From positions 143,050 to 207,049 of the forward strand of contig NXFV01002076.1 in NCBI GenBank assembly GCA_002803225.1: a stretch of 64,000 bases of DNA, read 5' to 3'. Of this stretch, positions 56,801-64,000 are shown piece after piece. The notes under the pieces were generated by a model. The model had not been told where the DNA came from, did no database searches, and saw nothing but the letters and a program-made list of their open reading frames with translations. Each line of letters begins with the position of its first letter. Within the stretch, counting starts at the first letter, position 1. This DNA comes from Gamarada debralockiae (Eukaryota; Ascomycota; Leotiomycetes; Helotiales; Hyphodiscaceae). Both the position numbers and the translations under genes were made by a program.

Positions 56801-57512
56801 TATTGCTGTCCATTTCAGATTCAGAGCTAAATCCTTCCCATTCAAGCTCTTCAGGTGCTTCTGACGCTTCATGCTTGAACGAAAGTTTGGATTTGACCCC
56901 GCCTCTTCGTTTCCTTTTCTTCAGAACTGGCTTTCCCTCCTCATCGAATTCGAGTGGTCTTTTCAGGCCACCCCCAGCACTTATTATAGGTTGCTCAGTT
57001 GGTGCAGAAGCTGTGGTCTGGAATAAACCCCCGCCATTCGCTTCTGGTTCATCCTCGTCTTCGCTCTGGTCCTCCGCCTCCCTCACAGTACGTTTCTCAA
57101 ACAAAACCTCCTCATTATCCCCATCCAAATCAATCCCCGCCTGCTGATCTCGCAATGCTCTCCCCAATCGTTCCCTCTTCGTCTCCCTTCCCTGCCCCAA
57201 TTTCCTGCTACTGGAATAAAGACTCGTGTCCGTCGTCCTGGATGCCAACTTCTGAATAAGATCTCTATTCTCGTCCTTTCTCAACTTCGTCTCAATATAT
57301 TTCTCCAATCGCTTCTCCTTCTTGCCACTGATTTTCGTACCCTCTTTCCGCAATTCCTCCTTCATGCGCCGCTTCTTCTCCTCGATTTCCGCTTTCGCGG
57401 CAGGGATGTACTCGACGGCATTGGAGTCAAGTGGTTCGGTGTTGTGGTTCTTTGACTTAGCGCGTGCGAGAACTTTGTGTTTTCGTTGGCGGGGGACAAA
57501 CTTTGGAGGCAT
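53898..57512 (-). CDS. ECM16: DEAH-box RNA helicase Dhr1/Ecm16 (DHX37 homologue)
   Basis: Nucleolar RNA helicase of the small-subunit processome; in yeast Dhr1 releases U3 snoRNA from pre-18S rRNA. The intronless frame has 1204 codons. A long basic then acidic N-terminus (MPPKFVPRQRKHKVLARAKS) precedes the core: motif I GATGSGKTTQVPQFLFEAGY near residue 400, motif II IDEAHERS near 500, motif III SATL, then LATNVAETSLTIPG, and motif VI QRAGRAGRTGPGHCYRL near 775. HA2 and OB-fold regions follow, with SSPLAHLSTQECPEYIVY near the C-terminus. An Asp/Asn-rich insert (DDNNDNYDDDDEVDININDD) lies between the RecA lobes, as in fungal Dhr1. Start and stop are unambiguous. Confidence 0.95.
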   Translation of the reverse strand: MPPKFVPRQRKHKVLARAKSKNHNTEPLDSNAVEYIPAAKAEIEEKKRRMKEELRKEGTKISGKKEKRLEKYIETKLRKDENRDLIQKLASRTTDTSLYSSSRKLGQGRETKRERLGRALRDQQAGIDLDGDNEEVLFEKRTVREAEDQSEDEDEPEANGGGLFQTTASAPTEQPIISAGGGLKRPLEFDEEGKPVLKKRKRRGGVKSKLSFKHEASEAPEELEWEGFSSESEMDSNTDDEAGGSEGSIDISDESASEEKLPSDLSSNGDSDGQEDEEEDESSSEVSDYSDETPVKQRSSAFKAWANQQLNEALGYQQASATPNATETPKVSGFQHRAPEQDPLPLELHPTSNDSRKAFNVPVTRPPDIQAARIQLPVVGEEQKIMEAIHNNNLVVVYGATGSGKTTQVPQFLFEAGYGSPDSPTPGMIGITQPRRVAAVSMAKRVGDELGDQSKKVAYQIRFEGTISAQTAIKFMTDGVLLREVAHDIALREYSAIVIDEAHERSVNTDILIGMLSRVVKLREEMSTEDPSIKPLKLIIMSATLRITDFTQNNTLFSEPPPVLQAEGRQYPVTIHFARKTHHDYVEEAFRKISKGHKKLPPGGFLVFLTGQNEITHLGKKLKEAFRMGHTATGPHVRISGKDAPIETEDVEFGDTIDDNNDNYDDDDEVDININDDNDFEIGEEAETGPGKMHVLPLYSLLPTKDQLRVFEPPPDGSRLVVLATNVAETSLTIPGIRYVFDCGRSKERKYDRTTGVQSFEVGWISKASASQRAGRAGRTGPGHCYRLYSSAVYERDFQEFAEPEILRMPIEGVVLQLKAMNLQHVVNFPFPTPPDKQSLASSEKLLTYLSAISPTGQITPTGSTMSIFPLSPRYSRILLVGHSNDCLPYTIALVAGLSAPDVFIPENQVIPTVAITPKEDSNYITNAERIEEEARANKRRHFNKVQKMFCATDDRSDAIKLLQVVAEFAHEPTEAWCQSHYVRFKVLKEIQQLRRQITDLLQTNIPAFAALKYQEKLDQPTAKQVKTLKQAVVAGFLDHVAIRADLSPSPPETHRKPTRAIDVPYLTLFPSNMSRGDEDKAVYIHPSSPLAHLSTQECPEYIVYSYLQRASSTPPGKVPKTRMHSLTDIPGGQLAALAKGTPLLYYGKPIKEVKSASRSDLGNVRECWVIPYLRPEGSGTIGWPLPARKVTQKKVPGRGWVVE

Positions 57513-57707
57513 GATTGCGTGGAGAGGACTTTAATCAAGGCATTTCGAGTCGCCTGCTCAAAGAACTTTGAACGAACTCGCAACTTTTCTACTTTTCTCG
57601 GCAGAATAAAATCGGCCTTTCCCATTCGCTCACCGCCTCCAGCAAGGCGAGAGGACAAGGCTGAGATCTGACCTCTCGAAAACAACCAAAACATCCAAGC
57701 AGAAATC
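57513..57707. promoter_or_regulatory. Compact divergent promoter, ECM16 / POC3
   Basis: Only 195 bp separate the start codons of the ribosome-biogenesis helicase and the proteasome chaperone, so the two must share promoter sequence. No specific factor site was assigned. Confidence 0.6.
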
Positions 57708-58248
57708 ATGCCCATTCCAACGCTCTCAGCAGACACGCAAAGCATCGCGATAGGTAGCGATGGTGTCGAGCCATCTCCATTCCCCGCCACTACGAAACAA
57801 GCAGCTGGTCTCGTTAACGGAACTCAAACTGATGTTTCCTCTGTATATTTCGGGGACAAGATCTTAATCACCATCTCACAGGGTGGCCGATTATCGCAAT
57901 GGGTACGAGTCAAATCAATTCTAATACTACACGTTGGATGCTGATCATTGCGACAAATAGGTACAAGTCCCCCTCTCCTCCGCATCCCCAACGTCTTTCG
58001 ACACCGCACTCCCCAGTGACGGCGACATGCTTCCCCTCAGCCATCTCACACCAAAGACATTACTTGGAGCAGGCGGTGAGCAAAGAGAGACGGTGGGACA
58101 TCTGTATGCAAGTCAAATTGCGAGCACAATCGCGACGCGCAATCCGGAGGAGACGAGGACGGTGTTGGTCGGGTTTGGGTTGCACAAGATAGATTTGGAG
58201 AGAGAAGCTTTCTTTGACCTTCTGGAATTGGTGCAGAAGGTTATTTGA
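57708..58248 (+). CDS. POC3: Proteasome assembly chaperone 3-like protein
   Basis: Small chaperone expected to pair with a PAC4-type partner and guide alpha-ring assembly of the 20S proteasome. Two exons (57708-57902 and 57961-58248) joined by a 58-bp intron give 160 codons. The N-terminus reads FPATTKQAAGLVNGTQTDVS, followed by VYFGDKILITISQGGRLSQW, a beta-strand pattern typical of PAC3/Irc25. After the intron, VQVPLSSAS leads on to GGEQRETVGHLYASQIASTI, then TRTVLVGFGLHK and a C-terminal helix. Sequence of this family is weakly conserved, so identification rests on the GxxTxVxxxxFxDxxxxxxSQxGKxGxW-like pattern and length. The divergent neighbour is a helicase gene. Confidence 0.75.
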
Positions 58249-58518
58249 CGTGCAGGTGGGATGTATAGGGAAATTAAAAGCACAATGATCACGCCGGAAT
58301 TAGGAAATATTGGATTGGTCACAACATGAGAATGGAGAAATGGAGAGCACAACAGAGCGAGGGGTTGTGGTACGCAAAGTTGATGAATATTGGCATCCCT
58401 GTTGAGAGGGTAGAAATGGTTATGATGATGAGTGGCCACAACAGATGCAACCACGGGAATATGCTAGCAACAGAAAGATTGGGAAATTATCAGGCCATTT
58501 TTGAGTCCTCCTCGACGT

Positions 58519-59897
58519 CTATGCAGAAATAATGACAGCGCTAGGAGCCTGGGCTGCCACTGAATCCTTCTTCATCATCTCGTCGTTCTCTAGTTGGAAT
58601 CTCAGCTGACACCCTGTGCGACTGTTAGGTTGTTCCACGCATGAGAAGAGGTTCGACTCACAATCTCCGCAAGATAGTGGCTCGTATTTGACTGGGTTTG
58701 TTTCTGATGTGCATGATGGCACGACACCCTTGACGCAGTTGAAATTAAGACCTGCAACTGTCAGCTAAGACCTGCAACTGTCAGCTAAGACCTTGCCATG
58801 TGGACAAGCCCATTTACCGAAGAAGAAAGGCATCGAGACCCGCTCAGCCGTCAATCGGTTGTAAACTCGATGGACGGTGCTCTTGTATATGTCGTTGCAG
58901 AGCCTCATCATGAAGCCGCCAATGTTGACAACTATGGTTCTCTCTCGGCAGGAATGGCCTTGATCCACTGTTTCTCGCGGTTCAAAACTTGTAGGCCATC
59001 CGTCATATCTTGCCAAAGGAGCGTGAACAATTGAAGATCAGTATGGCTTCCGAGTCCAACAGCATTGTTGACTGTTTCTTCTGCCGTGGTCATGGGATAG
59101 TAATTGAAAACTCCATCAGCACCTGGATATGTCGTCCGACTATCAAATTAGTCTTCTTCAAGATCCAGGCTCAACGCAAGACCCTCACGAGTTTTCTGAC
59201 GAGAGTCAAACAAGCAGCCCAATAGGCAAGAACCTCCTCTTTGAAGCTTGGTAAGTGGATGTACCCTCCCAAACAAATTCTTCACCTCGGATCCATGGTT
59301 TCATTTCCTCAGGAATGGCGTTGAGATCCTTTGGACCATGGTCAAACTGCGGTGAATATTGCCATCCCATCGATTCCTTCACACCAATACTCTCGCCAGG
59401 ACTAATGCTCGTGCTTCGTGGCCATTTGTAGCCATTGCAGTACTTTGACTTCTGCTGAGAGATCTTCATCTTCTCCTCTATGGGTTGACGGAAGAATCTG
59501 TCGTCGTCAGCACTAACCCCACTCATGAAGATGGATTAACAGACGTTAAGAACTGCTTCTTCGCATCCGCGATGATCTTTTCATCGATGCCATGGTTCTT
59601 GATATAGAAGAATCCCGTGTTCAGACCTGCAGCTCTGATTTCCTTTGCCAAGGCCTTGCGGTCTTCGAGGCTGGAGGAATAGAGTGCCAGGTCAATGATG
59701 GGGATCTCCTCTGCGGTACAATCTCTCGGTGGGGTGTTCAGACATCTTAAAACACGGGACCGTAAGCTGTTCGAAGCTCTAACTTCGATGTCGAAGGAGC
59801 TTGGGCGGTGGTTGTCGTCGACATTCTCATGATTCTGTCTGGTCGAAGATGCAGATGGAGAGTTTCGAGAGCTAGCCTTCAGGATATTACGACTCAA
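58519..59897 (-). pseudogene. 2OG-Fe(II) oxygenase (isopenicillin N synthase-like), recently broken
   Basis: Minus-strand gene with nearly all of a roughly 400-residue oxygenase still readable. It starts MSRNILKASSRNSPSASSTR. The N-terminal DIOX_N part has IPIIDLALYSSSLEDRKALA and GFFYIKNHGID. A 48-bp intron leads to FFRQPIEEKMKI, then SPGESIGVKESMGWQYSPQF. The catalytic part keeps GSHTDLQLFTLLWQDMTDGL (His-x-Asp), IVVNIGGFMMRLCNDIYKST and VHRVYNRLTAERVSMPFFFG. Lesions: a one-base loss before ALSLDLEED, TAA in place of a Tyr codon just after it, and a two-base gain in GCCGAGAGAGAACC before IVVNIGG. The last two introns still splice in phase to a stop at 58519. Function lost recently; original substrate unknown. 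Confidence 0.8.
58747..58786. repeat. Tandem 20-bp duplication across an intron end
   Basis: Two perfect copies of AAGACCTGCAACTGTCAGCT plus six bases of a third. On the minus strand each copy carries a GCTGAC branch-like site and a TTGCAG acceptor, so the 3' splice region of an intron in the oxygenase relic has been duplicated. Confidence 0.9.
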
Positions 59898-61169
59898 GTA
59901 TAAATATCCACTCTCGCACCGTCGACCCCGCGTTATTCGAAATTCACGATAACCTTATTCAATCTCGATTCAACGGCAGTGTCTCTTACCTCCCGGCATA
60001 AGTAAAGTCTACGTAAGCCTGTCAAAAGCTCTTTTTCATTCACTTCTGTCTCGGCTCCCGGTGACAGCTGGCGGTCCTATTCCAGCGAACGAAGAAGAGT
60101 GAAGACAATCTCAGTGAATCCGCGGTTTATCGTCGCATCTCCTCTCTGCGTCCAATCTCATGATACTTATAGTTTCCGCTCCCATTTCACGTGATGCACC
60201 CCACCTTTGATCTTCTGATTCACTTACATGCTCCTTATCCTAAATCAGACTCTTGTCTAGAGAATTTTTTTAATTAAGCTTATTGGTTCTATAGCTTGTT
60301 TACTAATGTATTAAGGGTTTATTAACTTAGGAATTTTTGGTATTGTATTAAAAGAACCTCTTTAAAAGAGTTCAAAAATAGTAATATAAAAAGTTTTTTT
60401 AACTTAAATTCTTTTAAAGTTGATTTTTTTTTAAAAAAAATATAAAAAAAATTAATATATAACAATTTAGTCATACTAATTTAAAGGTAGTAGCATAAAC
60501 GTACAGTACACTCGTGCGACAGTAAGGTATTAGTTCGTTAGTACTCTTATGTAGCAGCTGCGTCGCAGATAGCAATCGAAAGAACTACCTCGCAGAATAA
60601 CTTGCTTCGAATCCCAAAGTACAAGTGCCGATGCGTTAAAGATGGAATATACCTAGGTCGCAAGCCAGCCCCACACAGACTAACAATCCATACATCATAT
60701 AGCCCTAGCTAAAGAGGAGGAATAAATGAATGAAGTCTATTCCGTCCGGCTAAGCCTAAAGGGCCCTAGTCTGTATTACATAATACACTTCTTCGGTGTT
60801 TCCATTGTCTCCTGAAGTCCCTACAGAAATGTCTCTTTCAAGGTTTCCAAATTCAATGCTTGCCTTATTGAACGAGGTCTCGTGTGTAGTTAGTAGCGAG
60901 TAGCTAAAGAGTTGGTATTGGCGAGAGTAAAGAGCAGATTTGTTATAGAATGTACTGCCAAGGTAACTATAGATTAGTCAGCCAGCTAACCACCAATCCA
61001 GTCCTATTGCCATCATCGTGGCTTCTTACAAGAGATACGGAACACGTCACACTGTCCTTCTGGCATGCATGATACTGTTGAGTCAGAACTTTCATTCCGT
61101 CGAGCCGCAGGCATGTTCACCTCCTTTAGTACGTTGGTCGTCGATAACTTAAAGAACAGAATTACTTCA
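59898..61169. other. Intergenic, partly AT-rich
   Basis: About 1.27 kb between the oxygenase relic and the disulfide reductase. Apart from the AT-rich block (listed separately) no feature was recognised. A TTCGAATCCC near 60607 resembles a tRNA T-arm, but no cloverleaf could be formed. Confidence 0.5.
60258..60484. other. AT-rich block
   Basis: About 225 bp of very AT-rich sequence with many T and A runs (TTTTTTAATTAA, TTTTTTTTTAAAAAAAA). It contrasts sharply with its flanks. It may be a remnant of a mutated repeat or a replication/matrix element; no terminal repeats were seen. Confidence 0.6.
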
Positions 61170-62660
61170 CTAAAAACCTGCTGCTTCAAGCAAATTTAGA
61201 TACACCTCACTTAAGGTTGGGAAACTAGGGACAGCGTGTGCCAACTGTTCCAATCTCATCCCACCAATAATAGCCACAGTAGACGCATGAAGCAAATCCG
61301 TAACTTCGTTACCCACAAATGTCGCACCAAGCAGTTTCTGAGAAGCATCCTCAACAATCCATTGAGCCCATCCATCCTGGTACCCATCCGCATGGATCAT
61401 GGCACCGACTGTTTTTACCGGTGCCGTTATCTCTCGAACTGATTTGCCAGCCGCCTGGGCCGTCGTGCGTGTAAGTCCAACTGAAGCAACAATAGGATCT
61501 GTGAAGACTACTTGAGGAATGGCGGCGTGGTCTGCGATAGCTGAGTTGCCATCCCAATCCTTATGAGGCTTCGGTGTCCCCTTCGCTGCAGCTATAATTG
61601 CCTGACTCGTGATCCGACCGTGGTACTTGCACATATGAGTCAAAGGGGATCGTCCGTTGATATCGCCTGCGGCATAGAGCCAACGGTTAGGTACTAGTTC
61701 GACACAAAGAGAATTATCCACAGGGATTGCGGAGCCATCCGTTGACAGCCCAAACATATCGAGGCCAAGTCCACTCGTGCTTGCCTTCCGTCCAGCGGCA
61801 ACGAGAATTTCGGTCGCCGAAATGGCTTCGCCGTTAGAAAGTTCGACTTTAACGCTGTTGGCAGCCTCCCGTGTGACCCTGACAACCTTGGTCGATAGGT
61901 AGAACTGCACATGGCGGCTAACCAACCTCTCCCGAACAAGTTTTCCAGCCTCAGGGTCAATCTTAGGCAAAATCTCCTCGGAGGTTGTTATTAATGTGAC
62001 CCGAGCGCCGAAGCTCGAATATGCTGTTGCCATCTCGCAACCCACCGCACCAGCACCCAGAATAACCAAATGCTCAGGAACCTTGCTCGCACTAGTCGCA
62101 TCTCTTGGAAACCACGGATTCGCCTCATTTAGCCCCGGTACGTCCGGCATCACAGGATGACTCCCTGTACACAACACAACCGCGTGCACAGCTTCCAATT
62201 CGACGGTTTCGCCATTCTCTGACTTGACCTCCACTTTCTTGACCCCAACAAGTCTTCCTGTTCCTCTCACCAAGTGTGCACCACTGCTCTCCACCATTGG
62301 CACCAGCACCTGTCCATCGTCCCATCCAGCAGTCATCTGGTCTCGTCTCTTGAACACACCCTGCACATCAACACCATCTCCAGTGATCCGCTCCTTAGCC
62401 CCTCCAACTGCTTTGGCCGCCTCGAGAGTCTCATTGGGCCGCAAGAGGACTTTACTAGGCACACAGGCCCAAAAGGGGCAATCACCGCCAACGAGTTCGT
62501 TCTCGATGATGACCGCGGTGAGGCCGGCTTTCACAACACGCGCCGCGGTGACGCGACCAGCCCAGCCAGAACCGATGCAAATTACGTCGTAGGTATGTGT
62601 CTTGAGGGATGAAATTGGGTGGCTGGAAGGATGGAGGTTGATAGTTGAGTATTCAGGCAT
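61170..62660 (-). CDS. Class I pyridine nucleotide-disulfide oxidoreductase
   Basis: Flavoenzyme related to mercuric reductase and dihydrolipoamide dehydrogenase. The intronless frame from ATG 62660 has 496 codons. FAD-binding VICIGSGWAGRVTAARVVKA is near residues 26-45. The redox-active pair is Cys61 and Cys66 in VGGDCPFWACVPSKVLL, keeping the C-x4-C spacing with unusual intervening residues. The NAD(P) site is LVILGAGAVGCEMATAYSSF, the second FAD motif is RWLYAAGDINGRSPLTH, and the dimer interface contains IPQVVFTDPIVASVGLT. The usual C-terminal catalytic His-Pro pair (HAHPTxSE) is replaced by HAVPSFPTLSE, keeping one His. Mercuric reductases carry extra C-terminal cysteines, not seen here, so mercury reduction is unlikely. 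Substrate unknown. Confidence 0.88.
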   Translation of the reverse strand: MPEYSTINLHPSSHPISSLKTHTYDVICIGSGWAGRVTAARVVKAGLTAVIIENELVGGDCPFWACVPSKVLLRPNETLEAAKAVGGAKERITGDGVDVQGVFKRRDQMTAGWDDGQVLVPMVESSGAHLVRGTGRLVGVKKVEVKSENGETVELEAVHAVVLCTGSHPVMPDVPGLNEANPWFPRDATSASKVPEHLVILGAGAVGCEMATAYSSFGARVTLITTSEEILPKIDPEAGKLVRERLVSRHVQFYLSTKVVRVTREAANSVKVELSNGEAISATEILVAAGRKASTSGLGLDMFGLSTDGSAIPVDNSLCVELVPNRWLYAAGDINGRSPLTHMCKYHGRITSQAIIAAAKGTPKPHKDWDGNSAIADHAAIPQVVFTDPIVASVGLTRTTAQAAGKSVREITAPVKTVGAMIHADGYQDGWAQWIVEDASQKLLGATFVGNEVTDLLHASTVAIIGGMRLEQLAHAVPSFPTLSEVYLNLLEAAGF

Positions 62661-63976
62661 GGTTGTTACGCAGTCGACGTGACCTAATATGAGAAAAACA
62701 GGATATTGAGAGAGATACAAGATAGTTTAAATTGGCCCGTTACAATTGCTCGCTTTGCAGTAGTTTAAAGCTATATTTTTGACGAAATAGTGGTACGAAG
62801 AATTCAAGAAGGGAAGGGAAAAGTCTTCCGAAGGTATTTGAACGTCCTTGACATGTATATGCAGAGCAGGCATGTAATTATGGCTTACTATGCATGTCTC
62901 TACATTTGACGACTTCAAGCAGATCGTGTCTGCAATATCCCGAATATACCGCCCGCTAAGCACTACATGCGCCAAAATACCTGTTTAGGCATTTAACGAA
63001 AATGGTCAGCTAGGATAGGATTCTTAAGCACAGTGCGTTGGCCATGCAATAATCCTGGCTGTCCATCGACGACTAACTTGTATCAGAGATGTAATCCTCC
63101 ATTACCTCTAGATTCATCACAAAAGCAGATTGGCAGCCTCGATTAAAGTAGCGAAATTTGCGTACTCTTTTGTTTAATTTGGTCCTAAGTAACTCGTAAT
63201 AGCTGGGGAGTTCATAGGTCATCCAGTTTCAATCACATCGTGCAATGTAGTATATCTCCCTCGCGTATCAATGCAGGACCTCTAGTTCTTGCATTTTCAC
63301 ATTACGAAAGAAGTACATGAATTGCATCTAAGATTGAATCATGCCCAGCGAAAATCAGCCCACCGCAAGGCTCCAGCAGGGACGGGGAGAGCAATTGCGC
63401 AGGGATAATCACATGCAGCCACTCTAGTCCTCAAAAGGTGGAACACGCAATAACGCTGCAACAGATACAGCATGTAATGGTTTAGAGAGCTTGAAGGTAT
63501 CTGCATAGACACCATTGCTTCTCGCTCCAGCAAATATGGATTTGCGACCAATTGGCTATAGATGAGAAGACTGGGCCAGTCAATTGTGTGGTTAAATGCG
63601 GGGTAAAAGGCTCCGTTTGTTACAGGGATGGAGAAATGAGGCGCCTTGGCCCCGCCCCACCATTTTTGACAAGTTCCGCTTCGCAGGAACCAAACAGTCT
63701 GGAGACCATCAAAGCAAAGAAGTTGTTGAAAAGTCGAACCAGTTTTCAGGTGATTCTAGGTCGGGCCAAAATACAGTGTAAGGGCGCCAGATTACAAACG
63801 TAGAGTTTGGATCAATCTTTAGCACATGGCCGTAGCGTCCAACTAGATGTAAAGGACCAGTTAATCATTTGGACTTTCCCGTTAGTCGACGCTTGAAGGT
63901 CCTAAGCAACGGACTGAATATGATGGTGAAATTTTAGCTAAGCCTGCTACTGTAGCTTTGATGGGCTGGAATGGGC
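62661..63976. other. Intergenic to window end
   Basis: About 1.3 kb containing the oxidoreductase promoter near its left edge. No coding signal was recognised on either strand. Confidence 0.5.
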
Positions 63977-64000
63977 TTTTTTTTTTTTTTTTTTTTTTTT
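63977..64000. repeat. Terminal poly-T run
   Basis: The last 24 bases are all T, continuing to the window edge. It may be a simple repeat or an assembly gap or contig-end artefact. Confidence 0.8.

Noticed and set aside
60595..60640. tRNA T-arm-like TTCGAATCCC
   Set aside because: No acceptor stem, D-arm or anticodon arm can be paired around it.
61170..62660. Mercuric reductase
   Set aside because: The fold and C-x4-C fit, but the N-terminal heavy-metal domain and the C-terminal cysteine pair are absent.
1..64000. CRISPR array, phage or bacterial operons
   Set aside because: Intron-bearing eukaryotic genes throughout; no spaced direct repeats or prokaryotic gene packing.

Overview
The window is nuclear DNA of a filamentous ascomycete (Pezizomycotina). 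Genes are broken by short introns, mostly 46-58 bp, with GTAAGT- or GTATGT-like donors and CTGAC/CTAAC-like branch sites. The proteins read like fungal orthologues: class V myosin, the ERMES subunit MMM1, a Golgi GDP-mannose transporter and an Atg22-type permease. The protein wording looks closest to Leotiomycetes, but that is a weak inference. The sequence ends in a run of 24 T, which may be a contig edge.

Layout. 1-20.8 kb: D-3-phosphoglycerate dehydrogenase (+), myosin V (+), translation termination factor eRF1 (-), a doubtful cysteine-rich locus (-), an inositolphosphoceramide mannosyltransferase (-), MMM1 (-), a thioesterase-like relic (+), GDP-mannose transporter (-) and a phosducin-like/TXNDC9 protein (+). 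21-31 kb is poor in intact genes: a GGAGN-motif small protein (-), a secreted spherulin-type cupin (-), then relics of a DUF2786/DUF7168 protein, a DAO-type FAD oxidoreductase and an unknown membrane-anchored protein. 31-38 kb: kynureninase (-) and NAD-specific glutamate dehydrogenase (+), the latter with an unusual repeat-bearing N-terminus. 38.7-40.8 kb: three adjacent relics (SDR, P5-type ATPase tail, Pth11-like receptor). 41-47 kb: a GH3-GNAT fusion protein (-) with unusually long introns, and an Atg22-like permease (+). 48-53.5 kb: relics plus a gamma-glutamylcyclotransferase-like gene (+) and a Rossmann-fold protein (-). 53.9-58.2 kb: DEAH helicase Dhr1/Ecm16 (-), divergent from proteasome assembly chaperone 3 (+). 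58.5-62.7 kb: a freshly broken 2OG-Fe(II) oxygenase (-), an AT-rich block, and a flavin disulfide reductase (-).

No biosynthetic cluster or shared pathway links the genes. They are mainly housekeeping functions: serine synthesis, actin transport, translation termination, sphingolipid and glycan supply, ER-mitochondria contact, tryptophan/NAD metabolism, glutamate catabolism, autophagy, ribosome biogenesis and proteasome assembly. The most striking property is the contrast between undamaged housekeeping genes and roughly ten gene relics carrying small indels and nonsense codons. This looks like non-RIP decay of accessory metabolism (SDRs, flavin oxidase, 2OG oxygenase, receptor).

I did not find a convincing undescribed system. 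The best leads are the octamer AATCGTTC recurring in the long introns of the GH3-GNAT gene, and the repeat-rich N-terminus of the NAD-glutamate dehydrogenase. Exon boundaries were read by eye and checked for frame; all functional names come from recognised motifs, not from database searches.
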